NCBI GenBank assembly: GCA_024195585.1
Contig: SWBL01000127.1
Location: forward strand, 62,001-126,000
Source: Aureobasidium sp. EXF-3400
Lineage: Eukaryota; Ascomycota; Dothideomycetes; Dothideales; Saccotheciaceae
DNA length: 64,000 nucleotides
Reading direction: 5' to 3'
Below the pieces are notes generated by a model. The model was not told the origin of the DNA and ran no database searches. It worked only from the letters and a program-made list of their open reading frames with translations. Below, one piece after another: positions 45,220 through 55,363 of this stretch (position 1 is its first letter; the number at the start of each line of letters is the position of its first letter). Both the position numbers and the translations under genes were made by a program.

Positions 45220-45226
45220 GGCTAAA
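45220..45226 (+). promoter_or_regulatory. GGCTAAA box (XlnR/Xyr1-type site) upstream of GH67
   Basis: Perfect GGCTAAA, ending 151 bases before the GH67 start codon; a TATATAA element follows at 45318..45324. Pairs with the box in front of GH43. Confidence 0.55.
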
Positions 45227-45317
45227 TTGAGACGGCCAAATCCTCTCCAGATCTGCATCCCCACATCATCGAGAGGTCATGTCCCGCTTGCGGTATATCA
45301 TCACCCCGCATTGGTTC

Positions 45318-45324
45318 TATATAA
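45318..45324 (+). promoter_or_regulatory. TATA box of the GH67 gene
   Basis: TATATAA 53 bases upstream of the ATG at 45378, the only such element in this 316-bp intergenic region. Confidence 0.5.
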
Positions 45325-45377
45325 CGGAGGGATATATCCGCAAACCTGGGCCAAGGTAATCGTCTTGTCTCATCAAC

Positions 45378-47888
45378 ATGCAACTTCTCACATTCCTCGC
45401 AGTTTTAGGACTTGCTCTTGCGGAGACTGGCCTTGACGGCTGGCTGCGATATGCTCCACTACCGTCTTCAATATCATGGCCATCAGTGCCGAAGCATATT
45501 GTCGTCCTGAATACCACCAAGACAAGTCCGGTCTATACGGCAGGACAAGAGCTGCAACGCGGTATCCAGAGCATTCTCGGCCAGGGCTGCCACTTTTCTA
45601 ATGGGAACCCTGGTGAATCTATCATTGTTGGCACACTTGACGCCTACGTCGCTACTTACGGCAACCTCACCCAACCTGTGAAGCTCAAGGAAGATGGCTA
45701 TTGGCTGAGCACGAAGAACAATGTCGTCCAAATCATTGGCCAGAATGAAAGAGGCGCACTCTATGGAACGTTTGAGTACCTGTCAATGCTGGCACAAGCG
45801 AACTTCTCTTCTGTCGCATATGCATCCAACCCAGACGCCCCCATTCGATGGGTCAATCAGTGGGACAACCTGGATGGTAGCATCGAGCGCGGATATGGTG
45901 GTGCTTCCATCTTCTTTGCCAACGGCACGATTGTCAACGACCTGACCCGTGTAGCTGAGTATGCGCGTCTGCTTGCTTCGGTGGGCATCAGTGCCATTGT
46001 GATCAACAACGTTAACGCCAACGCATCTATTCTCTCACCCCAAAATATTGATGGTGTCGGAAGAATTGCGGATACAATGCGTCCCTATGGTGTGCAGATT
46101 GGTCTCTCGCTATACTTTGCTTCTCCCGCGTCTGGTGTCCAAGGGCAAGCCAATCTCACTACATTTGATCCTCTCGACCCCGGCGTCATCACCTGGTGGG
46201 GGAACGTCACAGATCAGGTCTACGAGCGCATTCCAGATATGGCTGGTTACCTTGTCAAGGCCAACTCCGAAGGACAGCCAGGCCCGATCACGTACAACCG
46301 CACCCTTGCTGAAGGTGCGAATTTGTTTGCAAAGGCTCTTCAGCCTCATGGTGGCAAGGTCTTATTCAGGGCATTTGTGTACAATCAATTGAACGAGAGT
46401 GATTGGAAAGCCGATCGGGCAAATGCCGCGGTCGATTTCTTCAAGCCGCTGGATGGCAAGTTCGACGACAACGTTGTTGTGCAGATCAAGTACGGACCTA
46501 TCGATTTCCAAGTCAGGGAGCCTGCATCACCGCTGTTCGCGAACTTGTATCATACTAACACAGCGATTGAGCTCGAAGTGACTCAGGAGTATCTCGGTCA
46601 GCAGACTCATCTGGTCTACCTTCCTCCACTATGGGATACGGTCCTTGGCTTCGATATGCGCATTGACAATGAGACATCGCTGGTCCAAGACATCATAGCT
46701 GGTAGAACATTCAATCGATCGCTAGGTGGGTATGCTGCGGTGGTCAATGTGGGAACAAACCAGACTTGGCTAGGAAGTCACCTTTCCATGTCAAACTTCT
46801 ACGCTTACGGTCGACTTGCTTGGAACCCTGCCGAAGACACCACGAAGATCCATGAGGACTGGACGCGCTTGACATTTGGCCTTGATCAAAATGTTGTTGA
46901 CACCATTACTCATATGGCTCTCGAATCGTGGCCAGCGTATGAGAATTATAGTGGTAATCTCGGCATTCAGACTCTGACTGACATCCTGTACACCCACTTT
47001 GGACCTAACCCTCAGTCGCAAGATAACAATGGTTGGGGTCAGTGGACACGAGCAGATCACACCACAATCGGCATGGACAGGACTGTCTCCAATGGCACAG
47101 GATATAGTGGGACTTACCCACCCGAAGTCGCAGCCATGTTCGAGAACATCGAAACTACGCCAGACAATCTCCTCTTATGGTTCCACCACGTCAACTATAC
47201 CCAAAAGCTCAAGTCAGGGAAGACGGTCATCCAACACTTTTACGATGCCCACTATGCAGGCGCAAACACAGCGCAGACATTTGCTCAGCAATGGGAGTCG
47301 CTGGCAGGCAAGATTGACAGTCAACGTTTTGATGAACAGCTGTATCGACTCAAGTACCAAGCTGGCCATTCACTTGTCTGGAGAGATGCCATTGTCAACT
47401 TCTACCACAACATCTCTGGCATCGCAGATGAGAAAGCAAGAGTTGGCAACCACCCGTATCGCATCGAAGCCGAGAGCATGATCTTGAATGGCTACGAACC
47501 ATATGCTGTGAGTCCATTTGAGACTGCATCAAACTATCATGCAGTCGTCACAAGTGATAACAGTACCACTGGCTCTGTATCAACTACACTGCATCTTATC
47601 TCTGGCACGTACGATGTCGGTGTTAATTTCTATGACATGTATGGAGGAGTCTCGAAGTACGAGATGCTGATCAACAACAAACCCGTGGCAAGCTGGGCTG
47701 GAGATAGTGAAGACTATCTCGGTCACACGCCTTCGATATACTTGGATGGACATTCGGCTAGGAGAATTACTTTCAGGGAAATCGTGGTAAAGGAGGGTGA
47801 TATGCTGGAGATTGTGGGTACGCCCAATGGGATCGAGCCAGCTCCGCTTGACTATGTGGTCTTCTTGCCGAAGGGAGTCATTGATTAA
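45378..47888 (+). CDS. aguA: Alpha-glucuronidase, glycoside hydrolase family 67, 836 aa
   Basis: Single exon, secreted: residues 1-15 are a signal peptide (LLTFLAVLGLALA). The length matches fungal AguA (about 840). N-terminal GH67 alpha/beta domain (VYTAGQELQRGIQSILGQ), then the catalytic barrel with RWVNQWDNLDGSIERGYGG. Catalytic acid Glu298 in KANSEGQPGP; the base pair is Asp376 in YGPIDFQVREP and Glu404 in VTQEYLGQQ, by comparison with the bacterial GH67 enzymes. C-terminal helical domain (HAGHSLVWRDA-type region) is present to the end. It removes 4-O-methyl-glucuronic acid from the non-reducing end of glucuronoxylo-oligomers, after endoxylanase and together with GH43 enzymes. Intact; regulation by xylose through the GGCTAAA box is likely. 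Confidence 0.95.
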   Translation: MQLLTFLAVLGLALAETGLDGWLRYAPLPSSISWPSVPKHIVVLNTTKTSPVYTAGQELQRGIQSILGQGCHFSNGNPGESIIVGTLDAYVATYGNLTQPVKLKEDGYWLSTKNNVVQIIGQNERGALYGTFEYLSMLAQANFSSVAYASNPDAPIRWVNQWDNLDGSIERGYGGASIFFANGTIVNDLTRVAEYARLLASVGISAIVINNVNANASILSPQNIDGVGRIADTMRPYGVQIGLSLYFASPASGVQGQANLTTFDPLDPGVITWWGNVTDQVYERIPDMAGYLVKANSEGQPGPITYNRTLAEGANLFAKALQPHGGKVLFRAFVYNQLNESDWKADRANAAVDFFKPLDGKFDDNVVVQIKYGPIDFQVREPASPLFANLYHTNTAIELEVTQEYLGQQTHLVYLPPLWDTVLGFDMRIDNETSLVQDIIAGRTFNRSLGGYAAVVNVGTNQTWLGSHLSMSNFYAYGRLAWNPAEDTTKIHEDWTRLTFGLDQNVVDTITHMALESWPAYENYSGNLGIQTLTDILYTHFGPNPQSQDNNGWGQWTRADHTTIGMDRTVSNGTGYSGTYPPEVAAMFENIETTPDNLLLWFHHVNYTQKLKSGKTVIQHFYDAHYAGANTAQTFAQQWESLAGKIDSQRFDEQLYRLKYQAGHSLVWRDAIVNFYHNISGIADEKARVGNHPYRIEAESMILNGYEPYAVSPFETASNYHAVVTSDNSTTGSVSTTLHLISGTYDVGVNFYDMYGGVSKYEMLINNKPVASWAGDSEDYLGHTPSIYLDGHSARRITFREIVVKEGDMLEIVGTPNGIEPAPLDYVVFLPKGVID

Positions 47889-48099
47889 CAAGTTTGGTTT
47901 GAGCAATCATGCCTGCTCGGAATTATGTATGGTATCTATATCAATCCATCAAACTCCCAACGTAATTAAAATGGTATTCTTCTTGAACAACAAAGATTGG
48001 TGCAAATACCCCCTTGATCCCTACCGAAGACTCCTTGGAACACTCTACCGATCATTGCGATGCGCCACGGGAACCGCCATCTAGTCTCAATGCTGTGCA

Positions 48100-48975
48100 T
48101 CAAGATCGACTGTCGATCATAAGTGCTTTCCTTCTCGGACTCAAGTCGCAACCTATTGCGATCCGTAGCTGTGCAACTTCATTCTCAAGCTGGCTGATGT
48201 AGTCGCAAGCGGCAAGCAGAACCTCTGCCTTGCTAGGCTTCGGAGTTTGACCAGCTTTCGCTGGCTGCTGAGTAGGGATGCTCGGTACCGTGCTAGCAAG
48301 CTTTCGAAAGTGGGCCATGAGGTTGTGGCGGTACCGCCGCTCTATGTCTGTATGAGTTGAGCGACCACGGCGACGACCTCTGCTGGTCTTGGTAGGCGAC
48401 TCAAATGGCTCACCAGACGAGACAGGAGATTTTTCGAGCTCAGGAAAAGCAGGTTCCCGTATCAGTGGAGGAGGTGTCAAAGGGCCAAAAATCGTAGGCC
48501 GTGAATCACAAGTCAGAGATGTGTGTAGGGATGCAAATGATTGGAAACGCTCGGGTTGCGTGGTGCAGGTGTTATCATGTGCAGCGGCGAGCATGGAGTC
48601 GATATCGCAGTAGCCAGTCAATGTGTTGATGCCGGTATCCACAGACAACTTGCTTAGGCGTGCATCGAGGCTGTCGTACGAATCAAAGTGCTGGTATGTG
48701 TAAGGCAAAGGCATCGACTGTTGGTGACGTAGTTGAGGTCTTGTAAGCCTTGTTCGCGATTTTACGTGCGTGTACGAAGGTGCATGTCTTTGCTCTGGTC
48801 CGAGGTACTGGCTTTGTGCGTATGATTGTGTAGCAACAGGAAAGTGGGACTGGAAAGCGGTTTCGAAAGGATTGTTTGGCCCACTAGCATAACCTGAATC
48901 TTGTGGCCGGCACCATGATTGTGAGTCGAATTCGCATGATCGTGGAGAATATGGATCCGTCTGGTTGAAGTTCAT
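48100..48975 (-). CDS. bHLH transcription factor with SREBP-type basic region, 291 aa
   Basis: Single exon, ATG at 48975. The first 195 residues are low-complexity (Gln, Ser, Pro rich; SPRSCEFDSQSW, LTPPPLIREP), as in activation regions. The basic helix-loop-helix is at about 200-272: RGRRRGRSTHTDIERRYRHNL (basic region with His208, Glu212 and Tyr215), helix 1 MAHFRKLASTVPS, a loop of about 15 residues, helix 2 KPSKAEVLLAACDYISQLENEVAQLR running into a short leucine zipper. The Tyr in the E-R-R-Y-R basic region is the hallmark of SREBP-type bHLH proteins, which can bind sterol-response elements as well as E boxes. No transmembrane helices, so a soluble nuclear member. Target unknown. Confidence 0.9.
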   Translation of the reverse strand: MNFNQTDPYSPRSCEFDSQSWCRPQDSGYASGPNNPFETAFQSHFPVATQSYAQSQYLGPEQRHAPSYTHVKSRTRLTRPQLRHQQSMPLPYTYQHFDSYDSLDARLSKLSVDTGINTLTGYCDIDSMLAAAHDNTCTTQPERFQSFASLHTSLTCDSRPTIFGPLTPPPLIREPAFPELEKSPVSSGEPFESPTKTSRGRRRGRSTHTDIERRYRHNLMAHFRKLASTVPSIPTQQPAKAGQTPKPSKAEVLLAACDYISQLENEVAQLRIAIGCDLSPRRKALMIDSRS

Positions 48976-50175
48976 GCTGAAAGGTATGATGAATGATACG
49001 GCTGTAGTATAGCAGGGTAGGATGATGAGTATTTTTCACTGGTCTGGGCTGCTGTATTTATGTTCAAGTGCGAGATATTGGCATCAGCTGTAGTACTCAA
49101 ATTTGTCCATCTTGTCATGGACTTGGAAAACTGCCATGGTTGAAACCGTTCTATTGTTTCTCACAAGACAGCAAGGACCGTTGCCTATCTGACTTCTACA
49201 GTAAGCTTCGGATCTCGGATCGCTGTATAGCTCTTGGAACAGATCTGCCCTGACTGCGAATATGTGCTCAAAATCCTGTCAGGTGCTTTGGTCTGAAGCT
49301 CGATGATATGGCTTCACGCAATCATGGATCTTGTAGAGACCTAATCATCATAACTCAGGGGCGTCGCACCACAGGCGTATGGGAATCCTACACAGGGCTT
49401 GACTCGTCTTTGAAGGATTGCGATCATTTCCACAACACCAATGGCATGGGCCCTAATGAACAGGCGTTCACACTCGGAGAGTTTTCTCGGAGTCGCCGGG
49501 ATTCAAGAGTTTTGACAACGGTCGGCTTTCGCAACGTAGAGCCGATGTAGCTGAAAGTTTAGCCACAATCGCTTAGACTTGCCATGAACCTGATCCTTCG
49601 CTCATTCAGCACATTACTCAACTGTAGCTATGCAACGGATTTGCGGATGTCGAATTTTTCACCTGACTCGAAGCTGTGATGATGTCTTGCCGACTGGTGC
49701 AAGAAGTGAGTTTGCAAGCATATATCGCGCTGTTCATTAAATCAAGTCTCGAGAGTCTTCTAGACGACACCACATGGCGCCACATGGCTGAGCAAGTCCT
49801 GGTCGGATCTCGTATCAGGCCGTCGAACCACGCACGCCGCATTGCCCACTGCAAATTGCTAGTCATGCAAAAGCATACCTTTTTCCGATTAGGTTCATCT
49901 TGCAGGAAAACTAGGATAGTACGATGCCTGCGTAGGATGCAGGAGCGCCAGTCTGTCGGATCCACCGAGATTTTTCCAACAAAGCAGACCAGTCATTTCG
50001 ATTAATTCAGCTCTCCACGAGTCAAGCCGCTTCTTGGTTGCGCAGCAGTCTATTGTTCCAAGATCGCTTGATCGCCGATGTCTTATTGGTTTTTTCTCAA
50101 TGGGAACAGTAGAGCTGCAGGACTGAGTCAAGCCAAAAGCCACAGTTCCCTACAAGTCTGTGATCATTTTGTTAT
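48976..50175. other. 1.2-kb region without a gene
   Basis: Promoter of the bHLH gene at left. Frames on both strands around 49620..50140 are not protein-like. Nothing recognised. Confidence 0.45.
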
Positions 50176-51510
50176 TTACAGTGTATATCTGTAGTCGGGG
50201 TAACATTGCCATCGATCTGCCAGTGCAGTCACCCGCGCTCCCACGGCTGAGCCTTCTATTATTTCATCGTCAATGATAGCTTGTTCAAGCTTCTTGTTTC
50301 TCCATCCAAGATAGAGCCGGAGTGCAGTGGCAAGTGCGATGCAAGCTGCTGAGAATGCTACATTGACGACATTGGCCTGCCAGTACCTTGGTCCTTGAGA
50401 CGATGGATAGATATAGGAGGCGTATATAGATGCCAAATTCGAACCAGCATTGACGATGGCATATGCGACTGCACGTTTGGAGGAAGGACGGGGCAAAGTC
50501 GGAGACACCCAAGACAAGATATACCAGAAGCCACCGTAGACAGACATCATCATGAAAATTGCTGTGTATCGTGCCGCCACATTGAGGGTGACTGCAGAGA
50601 TGATGAATCCTATGCTGCAGAAGACCTGGGGCCAGATGACGTGAAGCCATCGCTCCCGGGTTTTGTCGGAGTGCCACGAATTTGTGATACCAAGGATCGC
50701 GGCAAAGACATATGGCGAAGCTGATAGCAACAAAGTTTGAGTTTTGTTGTATCCAAGTGTCTTGACGATAGTCGGGAAGAAATTGGTAAACGCCGCCGCG
50801 GTGTTCAAGCTCAATTGCATAAACCACAGGATGTAGAGTGACGGATCGGTCAATGCCAATTCCAAGCCTTCGCGAGAGCCTGATTTGTGAACGTCTTGTT
50901 CGTTTGCATCCTCGGCAATTCGCAGTATTGCAAGGTGTTTCTCTTGCTCCGTCAGCCTGTACGTTGTTTAGCTAGCGCCTCCAATACCGCCTGCAAGCTT
51001 CTTACCACTTTGTGGTATCAGGATAGTTGGGCAGTATGAAGGCTGCTGCGACAGCGATTGGAATCGTGGCAGTCCCTTCGATGATGAGTAGCAGAGATTA
51101 GTGTTCAATGGTACCTCCATCCATGCATGAAGGTGAACTCATAGAGCCACCGCCAGGCAGCTAGGCCTGCTTTACCATCCATGCCACCCATGATGGCACT
51201 GCCCAAGAGCCCTCCGAAGGCGCCTGCCATCTGGCCAGCTGCGTAAAGGATGAATATGCGTTTCGCCAGCTCTTTCTTGGTGTACCACGATGAGAACAAA
51301 AAGAGCGATCCGGCTGATTTATAGTCAGAAGTAAAAACGTATGGCAGACAAGAACATACTCACGAAACAAAGGTGCTTCGACAAAACCTAAGCAAAAACG
51401 TAGGCAAATCATTCCCTGATAGTTCTGGACCGCTCCGGAGCAAGCGCTGACCACACTCCAACAGCACATGATCGCGGGCAAAAAAACAGATGGCTTGACT
51501 TTAAGCCAGT
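50176..51510 (-). pseudogene. Relic of a Dal5/allantoate-type MFS transporter, 5'-truncated
   Basis: Reading right to left: starts abruptly in LKVKPSVFLPAIMCCWSVVS, then LRFCLGFVEAPLF, an intron, GSLFLFSSWYTKKELAKRIF, GQMAGAFGGLLGSAIMGGMDG and WRWL. Here an insert of some 55 nt separates it from IIEGTATIPIAVAAAFILPN, and no splice choice keeps frame. After PDTTKW an intron (50957..51005) and the rest is intact: LTEQEKHLAIL, the C-terminal six helices, VSPTLPRPSSKRAVAYA, and the end at 50176. The first helices of the carrier are missing because the sequence runs into the dehydrogenase in the opposite orientation. Confidence 0.8.
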
Positions 51511-51514
51511 GCGG

Positions 51515-52281
51515 GAGCTGGATATGACTAGGCGGATGTTGACGTTCTGGCAGAGCATGGCATATTGTATTGCAACGGTGCACAAGCATCCTCGGAAGCA
51601 GTCGCTGATATGGCAATCTTCCATATTTTATCAGTCTTTCGCAACCTTACATGGTCTCACTTGGCCGCTCGTTCGAGTGACCCTGAACAATGTTTGGATG
51701 CACATGCAAACGCTACCACGACTGCTCATAATCCTCGCGGCCACATTCTTGGTATAATTGGACTTGGAAACATCGGTTACACAATCGCTCAAAAAGCATT
51801 TGCTGGCTTTGGGATGAAGATACACTACTACGATGTCGCTCGCAAGTCTCGTCAGCAAGAAGAGGCCGTCAACGCAACTTACGTAGACAGTCTTGAGTCT
51901 TTATCAGGAACCTCAGACTGTGTTCTTCTTGCCACTCCCTTTGGCGGAAGGAAGATCATCGACGCCGAACGCTTGGCCATGTTCAAGCAAGGATCTCGAT
52001 TTGTCAATATCGCGCGCGGAAGTTTGGTCGATGAAGATGCCCTCGTGCAGGCTCTCAAGACTGGCAGAATTTTCGCTACTGGACTCGATGTCTTTGAGAA
52101 AGAGCCGGCGATACATGCCGAGCTTCGTGCGATGCGCAATGTGACTCTTACATGTCACAACGCTGGAGGAGCCATCGAGACAAATCACGGGTTTGAGAGG
52201 TTGGCGATGGAGAATGTTGAAGCGTTGTTACTGACTGGCAAAGCACTGACGCCTGTCAATGCGCATCTGATGAAAAATTGA
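51515..52281 (+). pseudogene. 5'-truncated D-isomer-specific 2-hydroxyacid dehydrogenase
   Basis: Begins at AGYD followed by a TAG (51529..51531) where family members have Trp, then ADVLAEHGILYCNGAQASSEA and the catalytic/NAD domain: GIIGLGNIGYTIAQKAFAGFG (GxGxxG loop), Arg in VNIARGSLVDEDAL, Glu in GLDVFEKEPAIH and His in LTCHNAGGAIETNHGF. All catalytic residues and the C-terminus are intact. About 80 N-terminal residues (substrate-binding half-domain) are absent, cut at the junction with the transporter relic. A translation start inside the remaining frame would give an NAD-binding fragment only. Confidence 0.82.
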
Positions 52282-52527
52282 GCTTGTACGTGTTGGTGTA
52301 GCAGCGAGACTTCTCTGTATGCAGTCAGCCAAGAAGAAAGACTCGAATGCTACAATAGTACTATCACAGTTGTGATAGTCGACAAACATGGCCCGTGACT
52401 TCTGATAATTGGGCTCAGTATACAAGCACGCGTCTTGCTTCTGCACACGGTCGTAGATGATCGATTGTGCTTCACTCCAGCTGGGCGACTCGTCCCTTGC
52501 GTGGAAGGGGCAGAATTGTAATACCAG

Positions 52528-53677
52528 TCAGTAGCTCGACTTCCTAACACCGTCGTGTAACTTGTACGAAGCACGCCTCACGAGTGCGGCTTCCAGGGGC
52601 TCATCAGTGAACTCCATGGTATGTTCCAACCTGCCGGTACCTTTGTCGTAGCACGCGGCGAACTGGAAGTGAGACAATTCTCTGGTGTCATTGAACCAGA
52701 AGAGAGGGCTCCGTTGCCAACCTCCTGTCGTCTCTCTCTCTCTATCCGCCCAATCTGAAGAGTTCAGGGTATCGTAGAATCCATCGAGGTGGTTCTCGGT
52801 GTGGGCCTCGATAGTGGCTCGGCGTTTCACAATATCACCGTTACCAAAAAAAAAGTGAGTTACGACATATGTCAGCCTCGCTGCAAGTCAAGGGCATGGA
52901 ATCGGGTCTTTTACGGGCACACAACTGCCATGGCTCTTCTTGTGGTGTTTGCGAGTTTTATCAGTAATAAACTAACTGAGGATATCAAGCAGACTGCGCT
53001 GTACTTGTGAGCAAGGGATTTTCCAGCGTATGTGAGCAACGAGCCTACAGCGGTCATCATGCAGAGGGAAATAGACAATGGAGTGCCACCGCCTAGAGTG
53101 ACCCAGGGAACAACAGTGGCACCGATTGTGAGGGTTTTACCTGTGAAAATCAGTGCGGTTGAGATGTGTTCGATGTTAAATGCTCCACGCAGACTGTTAG
53201 TAAGCATTGTGTTTGTAGGGAGAGCAGTCAATGGAAAGTGACATCCTCACAGATAAATGTCATAGGGAAATGTCTGTGCCAGGCCTTTGTAATCGGAGAG
53301 CTTATCTCCATACGGTAAAATGTCGGTCGAGTAGCTCGCATTGCTCTAAAATTCTTGCGAAAGAGGTTCCATTGTTCTTACAACCTGAAACTATCCACCG
53401 ACGCGCTTGCGAAGGTCACACAAGAGTCGTCCGATGCGTGAGCGATCGGCGTATTGCGAGCGACGTCCGAGAAGAACGTGATCGTCTGGTCCACCATGTC
53501 TTCTAGCATGGTGGACATGGTTGAATGGTAAGTTGACTTGTCTTAGCAAGGATCCTCGTCGACCTTCCTGGCCCTGTACAGACCGATTGTCCAATATTGT
53601 CCGACTGATGTGAACGTTATGTTGACAGCGGAAACGGTTCCCGCAATGAGCACAAGGACAGAGAGTGATCAAATCAT
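52528..53677 (-). pseudogene. Decayed secretory/membrane protein gene, family unknown
   Basis: Pieces in one direction form a plausible precursor. ATG 53677 opens a signal-peptide-like leader (SLSVLVLIAGTVSAVN) but the third codon is TGA. After VDEDPC a TAA, then MSTMLEDMVDQTITFFSDVA. A frame change near 53380, then SNASYSTDILPYGDKLSD and an intron (about 53225..53275). Next a hydrophobic part with two or three helices (GKTLTIGATVVPWVTLGGGT, SAVCLISSVSLLLIKLA) followed by RR. Then, after an unclear junction near 52890, a hydrophilic C-terminal part preceded by a KRR tripeptide (IVKRRATIEA) and ending at 52528. Both early stops would be C-to-T changes (CGA, CAA). Signal, hydrophobic middle, dibasic sites and hydrophilic end suggest a processed secretory precursor; identity is not recognised. 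Confidence 0.45.
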
Positions 53678-54024
53678 TTTTTCGTATTGATGTGCAAGAT
53701 GGATCAATCGAAATGAGCAAGGTTTGTAAATGGTACATTCACCTTTAGGTATCAGCAAAGGAAGGTGTCGACCCCACTGTCAGTCAGTCGCCCTCCCCAT
53801 AGCCGCGCTCCACGGGGCTCTTCATTGAGTTTGATGGTCGAAGCTTTAATACCAAGCTTTCGTAAGCCTTGACGCAGTACTTGGATTACGCCTCTGCACG
53901 GAGCTATAAAGGCACTTAATCCCCTCTGTCGCTCTTTCTGCCTTCGACAGATTCATGACAACATAAGTCGTTCCTCAAACCAAACCCTACGGAAGAAGCA
54001 CGGATATAACAGCAAGACATAACG
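53678..54024. other. Intergenic region with divergent promoters
   Basis: Between divergent starts at 53677 (-) and 54025 (+). A TATA-like ctataaag lies at about 53905. Nothing else. Confidence 0.45.
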
Positions 54025-54687
54025 ATGATCGGCAAAACACTAGCCACAGCTGCAGAGTTCTTGTTTTTCAATCAATGGATCCTTCTGGAACGGAAGACCG
54101 GCTCGCCTGGCAATACTGTCTTGCCCTTAGTGCTATGGTACACAGTATGCGAAGCGCTGAGTGCTCTCATCCTCCGAGCGCTGCCCGCGAACTTTCACGC
54201 CGTACAGTATGCCGTTCTGTTCTTGTTGCACCTACCGGCTACGCATATTCCTACCCTCGTGTTCGCCACATGGGAAGAGCAGGAGCACGCCGCCCGCCTG
54301 CCAAAGGATGACGCTGAGATTGAAGGTAGTCTACGAGGCTCACCAGGATTGTCACCGCTTTACATATGGGAGACATCAGCATTGCTGGCGCCGACGGCAA
54401 CTGCGGCATTCTCGAACACGGTCTTGCGCAACCTGGTTACGCGAGCGGTAAACCTCGACGCATCCTTCGCGTACGCCATCTACCTGGTCACCCGCTTACT
54501 GGGTGACTGCATTGTGTGTCAGCGCATGAACCGATCGATGTTCCTCGGACAAGATGGCGTACCACGACTGCGATCATCGGTGTGCTATCTATGCCTTTCG
54601 CTGGTATCCCGCTTGATTGTCAGTCGGATGTTGGGGCTTGGGTTGCACCAGTCTCTTGAGCAGCACGTGGCTAGCTTCTTCGGTTAG
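54025..54687 (+). CDS. Hypothetical membrane protein, 220 aa
   Basis: Intronless, start in ACGATG context. Four or five hydrophobic segments: about residues 30-50 (TVLPLVLWYTVCEALSALIL), 58-80 (AVQYAVLFLLHLPATHIPTL), 115-135 (ETSALLAPTATAAFSNTVL), 148-165 and 185-205 (SVCYLCLSLVSRLIVSRML). Charged loop EEQEHAARLPKDDAEIEG between the second and third. No family recognised; not an MFS or APC carrier. Confidence 0.65.
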   Translation: MIGKTLATAAEFLFFNQWILLERKTGSPGNTVLPLVLWYTVCEALSALILRALPANFHAVQYAVLFLLHLPATHIPTLVFATWEEQEHAARLPKDDAEIEGSLRGSPGLSPLYIWETSALLAPTATAAFSNTVLRNLVTRAVNLDASFAYAIYLVTRLLGDCIVCQRMNRSMFLGQDGVPRLRSSVCYLCLSLVSRLIVSRMLGLGLHQSLEQHVASFFG

Positions 54688-55363
54688 CTGGCGATTCGGA
54701 CGGCACATGAAGCATGGTGAAGGTGCACGAAGCATGTAAGTGGCGCATCTTCAAGGTTTAGCTGCGTATCTCGACAGAGTGTAATAGCAGTATCCATGGC
54801 TGTTTTGCATCATGAAAACTGAAAGAAAGGCTCTCCTCATGGCTGTTGACGTTTGGTCATGTAGAATTATACCTGCAAACACATTCTTCTTGCTAATGTA
54901 GCAAGACGACGATGGCAAGCTGTGACAATCTCGTGCTGGTCAAGGTGCTCCTGTACAAAGCTTGTGGCTAAACGATCGTCCTACGGGTCAGAGTATCCCG
55001 ACTCCAACATTGGCTGCTGAATAGCCAAGTCGGTACCAAATGCTGAACAGCGTAGCAGAATTGATTTGAATTGCATCTCGAAACTTCTGTATAACATACA
55101 CCTCTGTCGGTGCTCGGGGTTACTGCCTAAATTCCGCCGATGATCTATCTCCGTAACTCTGTCCAGCAATGGAGATGTGTGATTGGCAGACTAAACTTAC
55201 TATACAGACAAGAGACGGCGAAGGATTCCTGTTGGGATTGGCTTGAGAAATCAGGCACCCTTCAAGGACTCTTTGTGCCTTATATCAATAGGTCTGCGCT
55301 TCCCAGTTTCACCGAGTTTTGCTCACAGACCTTCTTCATCAACCACAGCAAGAACCCCCAAGC
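54688..55363. other. Intergenic region
   Basis: No protein-like frame; promoter of the SDR gene. Confidence 0.45.
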
